The notes under the pieces: generated by a model
What the model was told of the DNA's origin: nothing
The model's input: the letters and a program-made list of their open reading frames with translations, nothing else
Databases searched by the model: none
Shown here: positions 17,893 to 27,320 of the stretch, piece by piece
How the letters are laid out: the number at the start of each line of letters is the position of its first letter
Numbering within the stretch: position 1 is the first letter of the stretch
Program-made: the position numbers and the translations under genes
Assembly (NCBI GenBank): GCA_017547205.1
Contig: JAFYQH010000021.1
Location: forward strand, 1 to 64,000
DNA: 64,000 nucleotides
DNA from: Bacteroidaceae bacterium
Lineage (GTDB): Bacteria; Bacteroidota; Bacteroidia; Bacteroidales; Bacteroidaceae
Direction of reading: 5' to 3'

Positions 17893-19539
17893 ATGAAAAT
17901 AAGCGCATTGCAGAAAGCAAGGGCTGCATACCAGCCCAAGCTTCCCCAGGCTTTGACTGGGACTGTAAAACTTTGTGAGGGTGCTGCGACTGAATCTGTT
18001 GCAGACCAGGAGGCTATCAAGGCTATGTTCCCCAACACTTACGGCTTGCCTATCGTAACATTCGAGAAGGGCGGTGAGGCGAAGGAGTTCCCAGCAATCA
18101 ATGTTGGCGTAATTCTGTCTGGCGGCCAGGCTCCCGGCGGCCACAACGTGATTGCCGGCTTGTTCGACGGAGTAAAGAAACTCAACCCCAATAGCCGTCT
18201 TTATGGTTTCCTCATGGGCCCCGGTGGTTTGGTTGACCACAAATACATGGAGATTACAGCCGATATCATGGACGAGTACCGTAACACAGGTGGCTTCGAC
18301 ATCATTGGTTCAGGTCGCACAAAACTAGAGAAGACAGAGCAGTTCGACAAGGGTCTTGAAATAATCAAGCAGCTCGACATCAAGGCTCTCGTAATCATCG
18401 GTGGCGACGATTCCAACACCAACGCCTGCGTACTCGCCGAGTACTACGCCGCAAAGAATACCGGAGTACAGGTCATCGGCTGCCCCAAGACCATCGATGG
18501 CGACCTGAAGAACGCATACATCGAGACTTCATTCGGTTTCGATACTGCATGCAAGGTCTATTCAGAGGTTATCGGCAATATCCAGCGCGACTGCAATTCG
18601 GCCCAGAAATACTGGCACTTCATCAAGCTGATGGGCCGTTCGGCATCACACATCGCTCTTGAGTGCGCACTCCAGACACAGCCCAACTACTGTATCATCT
18701 CGGAGGAGGTTGAGCAGAAGGCACTCTCACTCGACGACATTGTCACATCTATAGCACAGGCTGTAGCTGACCGTGCTGCGGCAGGCAACAACTTCGGTAC
18801 AGTGCTCATCCCCGAGGGTCTTATCGAGTTCGTTCCTGCAATGAAGGCACTCATCGCTGAGCTCAACGACCTTTTGGCACACAAAGCCGAAGAATACGCA
18901 GCAGTTGCCCCCGAGGAGCAACGCCAGTACATCATCGACCAGCTCACAAAGGACAATGCAGCAGTATATGCAAGCCTCCCAACAGGCGTTGCACGCCAAC
19001 TTACAATGGACCGCGACCCGCACGGCAACGTTCAGGTATCGCTCATCGAAACAGAGAAACTTCTCTCGGAGATGGTTGCCGGCAAGCTCGCAGCATGGAA
19101 GGCCGAGGGCAAGTACACAGGCAAGTTCAACGCACAGCATCACTTCTTCGGATACGAGGGACGTTGCGCTGCACCTTCAAACTATGACGCCGACTACTGC
19201 TATGCACTTGGCTACAATGCTTCACAGCTCATCGCCGCAGGCAAGACAGGTTACATGTCATCGGTACGCAACACTACAGCCCCGGCAGCTGAATGGGTTG
19301 CAGGTGGTATCCCCATCACCATGATGATGAACATGGAGCGTCGCCACGGTGAGATGAAGCCCGTTATACAGAAGGCTCTCGTTGACCTCAACGGTGCACC
19401 GTTCAAGACTTTCGCAGCCAACAGAGAGCAGTGGGCAAAGGAGACATGCTATGTATACCCTGGTCCCATCCAGTACTTCGGCCCGACAGAGGTTTGCGAC
19501 CAGACCACAAAGACCCTTGCCCTCGAGCAGCAGAAGTAA
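17893..19539 (+). CDS. pfp: diphosphate--fructose-6-phosphate 1-phosphotransferase (PPi-PFK)
   Basis: Glycolytic/gluconeogenic enzyme phosphorylating fructose-6-phosphate reversibly with pyrophosphate. ATG 17893 is preferred over the upstream TTG at 17884; 548 aa, the long plant/Bacteroidetes type. Key motifs are [20 protein letters not shown] and [12 protein letters not shown], with Asp172-Asp173 in the GGDD position. ATP-dependent enzymes have Gly at the second position, so this residue marks PPi use. [12 protein letters not shown] and [15 protein letters not shown] carry the catalytic and substrate-binding residues. A second, ATP-type PFK is encoded at 45128-46114. The 18-bp gap to the GH25 gene suggests read-through. 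Confidence 0.96.
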   Translation: MKISALQKARAAYQPKLPQALTGTVKLCEGAATESVADQEAIKAMFPNTYGLPIVTFEKGGEAKEFPAINVGVILSGGQAPGGHNVIAGLFDGVKKLNPNSRLYGFLMGPGGLVDHKYMEITADIMDEYRNTGGFDIIGSGRTKLEKTEQFDKGLEIIKQLDIKALVIIGGDDSNTNACVLAEYYAAKNTGVQVIGCPKTIDGDLKNAYIETSFGFDTACKVYSEVIGNIQRDCNSAQKYWHFIKLMGRSASHIALECALQTQPNYCIISEEVEQKALSLDDIVTSIAQAVADRAAAGNNFGTVLIPEGLIEFVPAMKALIAELNDLLAHKAEEYAAVAPEEQRQYIIDQLTKDNAAVYASLPTGVARQLTMDRDPHGNVQVSLIETEKLLSEMVAGKLAAWKAEGKYTGKFNAQHHFFGYEGRCAAPSNYDADYCYALGYNASQLIAAGKTGYMSSVRNTTAPAAEWVAGGIPITMMMNMERRHGEMKPVIQKALVDLNGAPFKTFAANREQWAKETCYVYPGPIQYFGPTEVCDQTTKTLALEQQK

Positions 19540-19557
19540 TTACTCCAGCCTCACCTG

Positions 19558-20400
19558 ATGGCAAAAGGGAAAAGCACAAACAACAGGACCGGCGGACGGA
19601 AGGGAACTTCTGCTCGCCGGTCATCACTTCCAAGAAGAAAGAACATGCCCCATTGGCAGTATGTAGCAATAGCTATTCTTGTTACGGCAGCAACACTATT
19701 CGGAGCATACCACCTCTTCTTGAAGAAGCTCATATACACATTTACGCCCTGTGAAGGTTTGAAGGCATACGGTTTATGCATTCCCAAGGGCTACTCGGTA
19801 TACGGAATAGATGTATCGCGCCACCAGGGAGATATCAACTGGAAAGTTCTGGCCAAAGAGAATCCCACACACGCCCCTGTCATTTTCGTATACATGAAGG
19901 CGACAGAAGGCAGCGACCACAAGGACATGCGTTTTGATGAAAACTGGAATGAAGCCAAGGAGCACGGATTCATGCGAGGCGCGTACCATTATTTCAGCAC
20001 ACACTCCACCGGCCTGGCACAAGCAAACATGTTCATAAAGACAGTGGAGACCGCCGAAGGCGACCTACCGCCTATGGTGGATGTGGAAGAGAAGCCTGGC
20101 GACAAGAAGCAATTCATGCAGGAGCTGAAGATATTCATCTCAAAGATACAGGAACATTATGGCGTAAAGCCCATAATATATACCTACAAGAAATACAAGA
20201 GCAGATACATGACAGATAGGTTCTTCGACAACTTCCCTACATGGATTGCACACTATCATGTTGACTCGCTTACCGTGGACAAGAACTGGACAATCTGGCA
20301 ATATTCCGACAAGGGTATCCTGCCTGGTATCGAACAGAAAGTCGACATAAACATATTCAACGGAGAACTGTACCAGCTAGAGAACTTGAGAATAAAATAA
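19558..20400 (+). CDS. GH25-family lysozyme (muramidase), membrane-anchored
   Basis: 280 aa. A basic N-terminal segment (about 40 residues, many Lys/Arg) is followed by one membrane helix (YVAIAILVTAATLFGAYHLF), then a glycoside hydrolase 25 domain from residue about 80 to the end. GH25 signatures are YGIDVSRHQGDINW (first catalytic Asp), FVYMKATEGSDH, GAYHYF, PPMVDVEE (Asp-x-Glu catalytic region), PIIYTYKKY and WTIWQYSDKG. It should cut the beta-1,4 bond of peptidoglycan; the anchor places it on the periplasmic side of the inner membrane. Convergent with the rluD gene (6-bp gap). Confidence 0.92.
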   Translation: MAKGKSTNNRTGGRKGTSARRSSLPRRKNMPHWQYVAIAILVTAATLFGAYHLFLKKLIYTFTPCEGLKAYGLCIPKGYSVYGIDVSRHQGDINWKVLAKENPTHAPVIFVYMKATEGSDHKDMRFDENWNEAKEHGFMRGAYHYFSTHSTGLAQANMFIKTVETAEGDLPPMVDVEEKPGDKKQFMQELKIFISKIQEHYGVKPIIYTYKKYKSRYMTDRFFDNFPTWIAHYHVDSLTVDKNWTIWQYSDKGILPGIEQKVDINIFNGELYQLENLRIK

Positions 20401-20406
20401 TGGACA

Positions 20407-21495
20407 TCAATTCATATACGATGCACTCGAGTTTGAATATCTGCGCCAAGCCTCAACCATAGAAACGAAATCATCGGGCAACTCAGAGTCGAAGAACATC
20501 TCCTTGCCGGTAGTAGGATGCACAAAGCCCAAAGTCTTTGCATGAAGTGCCTGCCGCGGACACATCTTGAAACAATTACGCACGAACTGGCTGTATTTGC
20601 TAAAATTGGTACCTTTCAGTATCTCATCACCACCATACACATCATCATTGAACAGGACATGCCCAATATGTTTCATATGCACCCTTATCTGATGTGTACG
20701 CCCCGTCTCCAGGTTACACTCCACAAGAGTGACATAACTGAGCCGTTCAAGCACTCTGTAATGAGTTACAGCATGCTTTCCGATATTGGCATCGGATGAA
20801 ACGCACATCTGCAGACGATTGCGGGGATTGCGTGTTATATTACCGACAACTGTACCGGTATCGTCCTTCATGGCACCCCACACCACAGCATTATAGGTAC
20901 GTTTTGTAGTTTTGTTGAAGAACTGCTTGCCGAGATGGGCCTTCGCCATAAATGTCTTTGCAACAACAAGAAGCCCCGAAGTATTCTTGTCAATACGGTG
21001 CACAAGCCCCACCTGCGGGTCGTTGGGATCAAAACTGGGATTCTCACGCAGATGCCAGGCGACGGCATTAATGAGAGTGCCATGAGTATTGCCACAACCT
21101 GGATGGACCACCATACCGGCAGGTTTGTTGACAACCAGCAAGTCATCATCCTCATACACGACATCAAGAGGTATATCCTCTGGCACTATACCATTGTCAT
21201 ATACACGCGCATTGAGCGTAATGACAACGACATCACAAGGTTTTACCTTATAGTTACTCTTCACAACCTTGCCATTGACTGCTATTGAACCAGCATCGGC
21301 CGCCTGCTGTATCTTATTGCGCGAGGTATTCGCTACATGGTCTATGAGAAATTTGTCTATACGTACAGGGGACTGCCCTTTATCGACTACAATACGCAAC
21401 TCACGAAAAAGCTGTTCTTCTTCCAATTCCAGCTCGTCATTATTGACTATATCACCGTCAATGCATTCAAGATCTTCGAACATGGTAATCGTCAT
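20407..21495 (-). CDS. rluD: RluA/RluD-family 23S rRNA pseudouridine synthase
   Basis: A 362-aa protein. After an acidic N-terminus an S4 RNA-binding domain (VRIDKFLIDHVANTSRNKIQQA, residues about 42-100) precedes the catalytic domain. GLVHRIDKNTSGLLVVAKT contains the nucleophilic Asp, and VECNLETGRTHQIRVHM is the second family motif. Product specificity (RluD-like) is inferred from the S4 domain and length. The start ATG overlaps the PASTA gene stop (ATGA), so the pair forms a two-gene operon. Confidence 0.92.
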   Translation of the reverse strand: MTITMFEDLECIDGDIVNNDELELEEEQLFRELRIVVDKGQSPVRIDKFLIDHVANTSRNKIQQAADAGSIAVNGKVVKSNYKVKPCDVVVITLNARVYDNGIVPEDIPLDVVYEDDDLLVVNKPAGMVVHPGCGNTHGTLINAVAWHLRENPSFDPNDPQVGLVHRIDKNTSGLLVVAKTFMAKAHLGKQFFNKTTKRTYNAVVWGAMKDDTGTVVGNITRNPRNRLQMCVSSDANIGKHAVTHYRVLERLSYVTLVECNLETGRTHQIRVHMKHIGHVLFNDDVYGGDEILKGTNFSKYSQFVRNCFKMCPRQALHAKTLGFVHPTTGKEMFFDSELPDDFVSMVEAWRRYSNSSASYMN

Positions 21496-22103
21496 TCAAA
21501 ATATTCCTCATCGAATTCGGGCCTCTCGACAGACTCGTCGTTTTCACCGGCACCTACTACTATTACCAAGGACGCACCCTTCGGCACACTTGTGCCGTTC
21601 GTCAATTTCTTTCCGTCATGTTTCACCGCATAGACCCAATCCCTCTCTCCATCGATTTTCTCAATACTCTTGATAAGGAAACCCGAGGATTTGAGACGAG
21701 CCTCGGCTTCGCGCAGGGAGCTATTATCAATAACACTAGGCACGATTGCCATAGGCTTGTTCGAGCTACTCATCGTCAGCATTATCTTCCTACCCTCCTT
21801 CACCTTGAAACCGGCTACCGGATTCTGTTCAACGACCTCGTTCTCGGCTGCGCCCTTCTTGTATTTGTAATCGATTATTTCCAGGTCCATATGGTTGTCA
21901 CGCAATAATTGCTTAGCATCCTCCAGCTGCATTCCACAAACATTGGGCACCGCATAGGATTCGCCATGATGCGTATAACTGTCGAGCCATGCCAAAACAA
22001 GATAAGGGATTGTCACAACGACAATTGCCATGGCAATAAGATGAAACAAGATTTTCTTGCCGGACATTTTCCTTTTGCCGGCATTACCCTTCTGCTGATT
22101 CAT
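21492..22103 (-). CDS. PASTA-domain membrane protein
   Basis: A 203-aa protein with a short cytoplasmic basic N-terminus and one membrane helix (ILFHLIAMAIVVVTIPYLVLAW). Outside the membrane it carries two to three PASTA units (YAVPNVCGMQLEDAKQLL, VPSVIDNSSLREAEARLKS, VPKGASLVIVVG). PASTA modules bind peptidoglycan or muropeptides; no kinase or transpeptidase domain is attached, as is usual for the Bacteroidetes version next to rluD. The tail is acidic. First gene of the rluD operon. Confidence 0.9.
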   Translation of the reverse strand: MNQQKGNAGKRKMSGKKILFHLIAMAIVVVTIPYLVLAWLDSYTHHGESYAVPNVCGMQLEDAKQLLRDNHMDLEIIDYKYKKGAAENEVVEQNPVAGFKVKEGRKIMLTMSSSNKPMAIVPSVIDNSSLREAEARLKSSGFLIKSIEKIDGERDWVYAVKHDGKKLTNGTSVPKGASLVIVVGAGENDESVERPEFDEEYFE

Positions 22104-22207
22104 AAATTACAGATTCTTCAATGCTTTTAGACTATGAAACCAACAACTGCCTAAGATGCACCAGATACAAATTCCACACACATCATCAGGCACGCGTTTA
22201 ATCTCCA

Positions 22208-22239
22208 CAAAGATAGCACAACTTGAGTGTAAACACAAA
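22208..22239 (-). promoter_or_regulatory. Bacteroidetes-type promoter for the PASTA-rluD operon
   Basis: On the minus strand TTTG (22236-22239), a 20-nt spacer and TATCTTTG (22208-22215) match the consensus exactly. This gives a leader of about 100 nt before the PASTA gene. Confidence 0.75.
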
Positions 22240-22296
22240 AATAAGCCGTTTTTTTTGAGCCATTACGGACCACCCGCAACTAATAAGTTGTATGGT

Positions 22297-22327
22297 ATTG
22301 TTTTCTTGTTCGTTTTTATTATCTTCG
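22297..22327 (+). promoter_or_regulatory. probable promoter for the DUF4468 operon
   Basis: ATTG (22297-22300), a 19-nt spacer and TATCTTCG (22320-22327) resemble the -33/-7 pair, with C in the TTTG core. It is divergent from the PASTA-rluD promoter and 34 bp ahead of the start codon. Confidence 0.6.
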
Positions 22328-22360
22328 CGTAGAAATTTTAATATAAAAATCGCTGACATC

Positions 22361-22951
22361 ATGAGAAGATTATTGCCATTCATAGCATTATTGCTGATAT
22401 GCGCTACAGCATCGGCACAGTTGTTCAAGAAGAAGGAACGCAATGTAGAGCCACAGTATAGCGCAGGCACGATTCCAGTAGCCAACGGCAAGGTTACATT
22501 CGAGGAAACAATACCAGCCGAGAGCCTTACAGCACCCCAAATAGAAGAAAGAATAAACAATTGGATTGCAACACGTTTTGTTGAGCCTACAATAATCTCC
22601 ATTAAGAGATTCGATACCGATAAGCCTTCTACGGCCATAATCAAAGGAGAGGAATACATTGTATTCAAAGACAAGTTCTTTGTGCTTAGCAGGGCCAGGA
22701 TATACTATTACCTTACGCTCACGGCTGGTGACGGACAGTGCACATTCAACATGTCACGCATAACATACTGGTACGATGACGAAGACGAAAAGGGTGGACT
22801 GAAGATGAAAGCCGAGGAGTGGATTACAGACGAGTATGCATTCAACAACAAAGGCGGACTGAAGAAGTTCGAAGGCAAGTTTCGCAGGAAGACTATAGAA
22901 CTCAAGGAGAGCCTGATAGAGGACCTCAAAAAAGAACTTGACAAGAAATAA
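22361..22951 (+). CDS. exported DUF4468-type protein
   Basis: Start chosen at ATG 22361 because it begins a signal peptide (MRRLLPFIALLLICATASAQ); 196 aa. The mature part has the DUF4468 pattern: VTFEETIPAESLTAPQIEER, a beta-rich middle (IYYYLTLTAGDGQCTFNMSR) and an amphipathic C-terminal helix rich in Lys/Glu. The function of the family is not known. It opens a plus-strand run of five genes with gaps of 0-17 bp, ending in an OM porin and a DUF4421 protein. Confidence 0.8.
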   Translation: MRRLLPFIALLLICATASAQLFKKKERNVEPQYSAGTIPVANGKVTFEETIPAESLTAPQIEERINNWIATRFVEPTIISIKRFDTDKPSTAIIKGEEYIVFKDKFFVLSRARIYYYLTLTAGDGQCTFNMSRITYWYDDEDEKGGLKMKAEEWITDEYAFNNKGGLKKFEGKFRRKTIELKESLIEDLKKELDKK

Positions 22952-23122
22952 ATGAGGACAATCGACAAAGTAAGATTCATCCTGAATATCCTGTTCCTGA
23001 TATTCACAGTCATAACGTTCATACTATTTGTGACTGCGGATGACGCGAACTTGTATTTCCGTACAGGCGTGACAGCCCTGTCACTGAAGGTATTCGAGTT
23101 CATATTACGTTTCGTAAATTGA
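22952..23122 (+). CDS. small single-span membrane protein (56 aa)
   Basis: The ATG directly follows the stop of the DUF4468 gene, and the frame runs 57 codons to TGA at 23120-23122. The peptide has a basic start (MRTIDKVRF), one membrane helix (ILNILFLIFTVITFILFVTA) and a short tail (LSLKVFEFILRFVN). Its abutting position and its gap of 17 bp to the porin start make it likely real. No family recognised. Confidence 0.6.
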   Translation: MRTIDKVRFILNILFLIFTVITFILFVTADDANLYFRTGVTALSLKVFEFILRFVN

Positions 23123-23139
23123 GATATAGTACACCAATC

Positions 23140-25221
23140 ATGATCAAGAAGGTTTTATTGATACTGTTATTTGCATTATCGGGGACGGTATCGGCCCAAC
23201 ACATACAGAATCACCAACTGGACGGCGGCAGAAGTAGTGGATTAGGGAGCGGAGAGTCGTTCAATCCTTTCAGGAACAACAGGAACGACTCCACAAAAGT
23301 CAACCTAAAAGTACCGGAAGAGATATTCCAATGGAAGATTGACGAGAGAACGGGAGACCCTATACACATTGATGCCGACACTGCGCAGCACATGTTCCAG
23401 AACTGGCACCTTACAGAAGGGGTACGAGGAGAATACAACTTCCTCGGCAGCATGGGCACACCACGGCAGTCAAGAATTTTTTTCGACCGCCCCACCAGCA
23501 CAACATATAGTTTCCTTCAGCCATATGACTATTTCTACACAGAACCGGAACGTTTCATATACACCGACACGAAATCGCCTTACACGAACCTTAGCTATCA
23601 CTCGTCGGGTGACAAGGTTGACGGTGACGACCGGTTCAGAGCATATTTCACGACAAACGCCGGGAAGCATTTCGGTATAGGATTCCTCTTTGATTACCTC
23701 TACGCAAGAGGACGCTACGACAACCAGTCGAGCGCACTCATGAATTTCTCATTGTTCTCGTTCTACAGGAGTGACAGATACAACTACCATCTGCTTGCTA
23801 GCCGGTACCACATGAAACAGGCCGAGAACGGCGGCATAACAGATGACAGGTACATTACCCGCCCCGAAGAGACCGAAGGATCGAACAGCAACTTCGGCCC
23901 GGCCGACATCCCCGTCAAACTGGACAAGGCTTGGAACAGGAACGAAGTATACGACATTTATTTTTCGCACAACTACAATATGGGATTCTACCGCGACGAG
24001 GTTGTAGCCGACAGCAACGGAATTGCCACGGATTCTCTGGAAAGAAGATTTGTAAAAGTTTCAAGGATAACACACACATTCCGGATGACACGCGACATGC
24101 GTGAATTCATCAACCATCAGCAGCCCGCGAACTATTATGCAGACACATATTTGCCATATGACTCCGTTGACCACACTACCGGAACAACGATTGAAAACAG
24201 GGTTGCTTTGTCACTATGCAAGGGATTCAGCAAATGGGCTTTTGCTGACATTGCGGCATTTGCGTCATACAGCTACAACAACTACACCCTGCCCGATACC
24301 ATTGCAGGCAAAGGTACAGAATACAAGAGAAAATACAACGAACACATCCTCAAAATCGGCGGTACAATTTCAGGAAATATATGGAAAGACATGAAATACC
24401 ACATAGAAGGAGAAACTGCGATATCTGGTGATGAGATTGGAACATTTTCGCTGGACGGCAAGGCAGAGCTCAACTTGAAGCTCTGGAAGAAGGACATAAA
24501 GCTTACAGCACACGCATTTGCAAAAAACAACCGCCCTTCATTCTATTACCGCCATTACCATTCCGACCACTATTGGTGGGATGACAACGACCTTGAGAAT
24601 GAATTGAGGACACGGGTTGAAGGCAAAATTGAAATTCCATCATGGAAAACTAGGCTGACCGCAGGATTCGAGAATATCAAGAATTATACATATATAGCCA
24701 ACAACGCAATAAGCAATAATGATGGCAAGAGCTATTTGCATCGCTATTCAATTGCACAGAACAGTAATGTCGGGGTTTTCTCGGCAATGCTCGAGCAGGA
24801 TTTGAAGTTCGGAATCTTCAATTTCAATACAGTGCTGACATTCCAGAACAGCACCGACATGGAAGTATTGCCATTGCCAAAGTTCAACGCGTATGCGAAC
24901 GCGTTCATCAAGTTCAGGATTGCAAAGGTACTCAACACCGAACTGGGAGCAGACGTAAGGTACTTTACAGAATATTATGCACCCGACTATTCACCGGCCC
25001 TAGGACAGTTTGTCCAGCAGAACAAGAATGACAGGATAAAAATCGGCAATTACCCCATAGCAAGTGTGTATGCAAATTTCCTGCTGAAACAGACACGTTT
25101 CTACGTAAAGTACTACCACGTAAACGAAGGTACAGGAAAAAGGAACTACTTCCTTGCACCACACTACCCAATCACGCCGGCTGTGCTTTGGTTCGGCCTA
25201 TCATGGAATTTCTATAATTGA
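23140..25221 (+). CDS. putative outer-membrane porin (Porin_10 type)
   Basis: Start ATG 23140 gives a proper signal peptide (MIKKVLLILLFALSGTVSAQ); 693 aa. The upstream TTG is rejected. After an Asp/Ser-rich linker the protein is a long series of amphipathic strands with aromatic ends (YNYHLLASRYHMKQ, YRHYHSDHYWWDD, TRFYVKYYHVNEG) and a final strand ending in an aromatic residue plus Asn (AVLWFGLSWNFYN), as in outer-membrane barrels. Length and pattern fit the Bacteroidetes putative porin family; its substrate is unknown. The next gene is a sugar-type oxidoreductase 14 bp on. Confidence 0.82.
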   Translation: MIKKVLLILLFALSGTVSAQHIQNHQLDGGRSSGLGSGESFNPFRNNRNDSTKVNLKVPEEIFQWKIDERTGDPIHIDADTAQHMFQNWHLTEGVRGEYNFLGSMGTPRQSRIFFDRPTSTTYSFLQPYDYFYTEPERFIYTDTKSPYTNLSYHSSGDKVDGDDRFRAYFTTNAGKHFGIGFLFDYLYARGRYDNQSSALMNFSLFSFYRSDRYNYHLLASRYHMKQAENGGITDDRYITRPEETEGSNSNFGPADIPVKLDKAWNRNEVYDIYFSHNYNMGFYRDEVVADSNGIATDSLERRFVKVSRITHTFRMTRDMREFINHQQPANYYADTYLPYDSVDHTTGTTIENRVALSLCKGFSKWAFADIAAFASYSYNNYTLPDTIAGKGTEYKRKYNEHILKIGGTISGNIWKDMKYHIEGETAISGDEIGTFSLDGKAELNLKLWKKDIKLTAHAFAKNNRPSFYYRHYHSDHYWWDDNDLENELRTRVEGKIEIPSWKTRLTAGFENIKNYTYIANNAISNNDGKSYLHRYSIAQNSNVGVFSAMLEQDLKFGIFNFNTVLTFQNSTDMEVLPLPKFNAYANAFIKFRIAKVLNTELGADVRYFTEYYAPDYSPALGQFVQQNKNDRIKIGNYPIASVYANFLLKQTRFYVKYYHVNEGTGKRNYFLAPHYPITPAVLWFGLSWNFYN

Positions 25222-25235
25222 CAAAAGGACAAGCA

Positions 25236-26216
25236 ATGAACGTCAATATCAAATGGGGATTTATAGGATGCGGAGAAGCCACTGAAAAAAAGAGCGGCCC
25301 TGCATTCCCTCTTGTCAAAGGGTCGGAGGTCGTTGCAGTCATGGGACGCGACAGGGAAAAAACCAGGAGCTATGCCAAAAGACACAATATAACACGCTGG
25401 TACACCGATGCCCAAGCACTCATAGACGACCCCGAAGTGAATGCCGTATACATAGCAACCCCGCCATCCTCACACGCCACCTATGCAATCATGTCCATGA
25501 AAGCAGGCAAGCCTGTCTATGTAGAGAAACCGCTCGCGGCCAGCTACGAAGACTGTACACGCATAAACAGGATTTCGCGTGAGACACAGGTACCATGTTT
25601 CGTGGCATACTACCGCAGGTACCTTCCTTACTTCCAGAAAGTCAAGGACCTTTTGCCACTGATAGGGAATGTACTTAATGTACAGATACGTTTTGCGGTA
25701 CCTCCACGCGACCTTGACTACAACCGTGACAACCTGCCATGGCGCGTGAATCCGAGCATCGCCGGTGGAGGTTATTTCTACGACCTTGCACCACACCAGA
25801 TAGACCTGCTACAGGAGATGTTCGGATGCATTCTCTATGCCGAAGGATTTTCGACAAACAGAGGCGGGCTCTACAAGGCCGAGGACACTGTAAGCGCATG
25901 CTTCAAGTTCGAGACCGGCATTCCCGGTTCCGGGTCATGGTGCTTCGTTTCAGACGAATCGTCAAAGGAAGACCACATAGAAATATTCGGCAGCAAGGGA
26001 ACCATAAAATTCTCAGTTTTCACGTTCGAACCGATAGAACTGCGCAACGAAGAAGGTACAAGAACATTCAACATTCCGAATCCTCCATACGTTCAACTAC
26101 CATTGATAAGGAGCATAGTAGAGCACCTTCAACAGAAAGGCGTGTGTACATGTGATAGTATCAGTGCAACACCCACCAACTGGGTACTGGATAAAATTCT
26201 TGGAAAAATCATATAA
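25236..26216 (+). CDS. Gfo/Idh/MocA-family NAD(P)-dependent oxidoreductase
   Basis: Start ATG 25236 (MNVNIKWGFIGCGEATEKK) rather than the upstream TTG; 326 aa. The N-terminal Rossmann motif GFIGCGEA is followed by VNAVYIATPPSSHATYA and the family's central motif AGKPVYVEKPLAAS, where EKP carries the conserved Lys. The DLAPHQIDLLQEMFG segment holds the usual catalytic-side His. The family oxidises or reduces sugars and cyclitols; the substrate is not deducible. It is directly followed, without a gap, by the DUF4421 gene. Confidence 0.9.
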   Translation: MNVNIKWGFIGCGEATEKKSGPAFPLVKGSEVVAVMGRDREKTRSYAKRHNITRWYTDAQALIDDPEVNAVYIATPPSSHATYAIMSMKAGKPVYVEKPLAASYEDCTRINRISRETQVPCFVAYYRRYLPYFQKVKDLLPLIGNVLNVQIRFAVPPRDLDYNRDNLPWRVNPSIAGGGYFYDLAPHQIDLLQEMFGCILYAEGFSTNRGGLYKAEDTVSACFKFETGIPGSGSWCFVSDESSKEDHIEIFGSKGTIKFSVFTFEPIELRNEEGTRTFNIPNPPYVQLPLIRSIVEHLQQKGVCTCDSISATPTNWVLDKILGKII

Positions 26217-27320
26217 ATGTCAACAAGAAGGACATCAGGTGGTTTCTGGGCAAAAACAGCCATAATTGTGGCAATGGTTCTTGCATCGCAGTCATCATTC
26301 CCACAGAATGGTGATACACAGAATGTAATTACAGACCTAGCAAAACTCCTTACAGAAAACACCAACAAAATACTGAAGAAAACAGAAGGAGCTATAGAAA
26401 AATATCTTGATGCCAAAGACAGCCTGTATATAACGCCAAATCTTTACAACCTTACAGTAATGCCGCAATATTCGTACTATTTCGAATACTACCGTTTCAC
26501 ATCGGGCAAAAGCGGACAAGGCATAACGCTCATGCCAAGGATAAGCAGCAAAGTAGGCCTGTACATAGGTTGGAGATGGCTGTTTTTCGGTTACAACTTC
26601 AACCTAGACAAAGGAGCTCCGGAAAAGGATTTCAACTTCAGTTTCTACACATCAAAACTGGGCATCGACCTATTCTACCGCAACAGAGACAAAGGATACA
26701 GGATACGGGACACAAGAGGATTTACCAAAGAGGCCGAAGCATATACAAGCAGAAACAAAAACTTTAACGGACTCACTATCAGGCAGATAGGATTCAACAT
26801 ATACTATATATTCAACAACAAGAAGTTCTCATACCCGGCAGCATATAGCCAGACAACCACACAGCGTATAAGTGCAGGTTCATTTATACTGGGAATAAAC
26901 TACAATGAACAGTCGTTCACATTTGATTACAGTCAATTCAGCCCGATAGTCGAAGAACAATTGGTACCGGAACTAAAATTCAAGAACATAAAATACAAGG
27001 ACTTCTGTATCAATCTCGGATATTCCTACAATTGGGTGTTTGCCAGGAACTATCTGGCAAACATATCACTAACTCCCGGTGTAGGATACAAGAACACATC
27101 CTTAAGACTTGAAAACAGCAGGGATATCTTGTCGAACATCAACTTCGACCTTGTTACAAGAGCCGGAATCGTATACAACAACAGCAAATATTTTGCAGGT
27201 GCATCACTCGTGTCACACACCTACACCTACAGGAAGGAAGCAATCTCCCTGTTGAACGGCTTTGGAGTTATAAACATATACTTCGGGGCTTATTTCTGGA
27301 AAAAGAAGGCGAAGCGTTAG
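26217..27320 (+). CDS. DUF4421-type exported protein
   Basis: A 367-aa protein with a signal peptide (AKTAIIVAMVLASQSSFPQ). The body matches the DUF4421 pattern: YLDAKDSLYITPNLYNLTVM, then beta-strands with GWRWLFFGYNFNLD, KLGIDLFYRNRDKGYRIRD and a final amphipathic strand. It is probably an outer-membrane barrel (inference). The ATG follows the stop of the oxidoreductase gene immediately. The 3' end overlaps the convergent OMPP1-like gene by 4 bp. Confidence 0.8.
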   Translation: MSTRRTSGGFWAKTAIIVAMVLASQSSFPQNGDTQNVITDLAKLLTENTNKILKKTEGAIEKYLDAKDSLYITPNLYNLTVMPQYSYYFEYYRFTSGKSGQGITLMPRISSKVGLYIGWRWLFFGYNFNLDKGAPEKDFNFSFYTSKLGIDLFYRNRDKGYRIRDTRGFTKEAEAYTSRNKNFNGLTIRQIGFNIYYIFNNKKFSYPAAYSQTTTQRISAGSFILGINYNEQSFTFDYSQFSPIVEEQLVPELKFKNIKYKDFCINLGYSYNWVFARNYLANISLTPGVGYKNTSLRLENSRDILSNINFDLVTRAGIVYNNSKYFAGASLVSHTYTYRKEAISLLNGFGVINIYFGAYFWKKKAKR

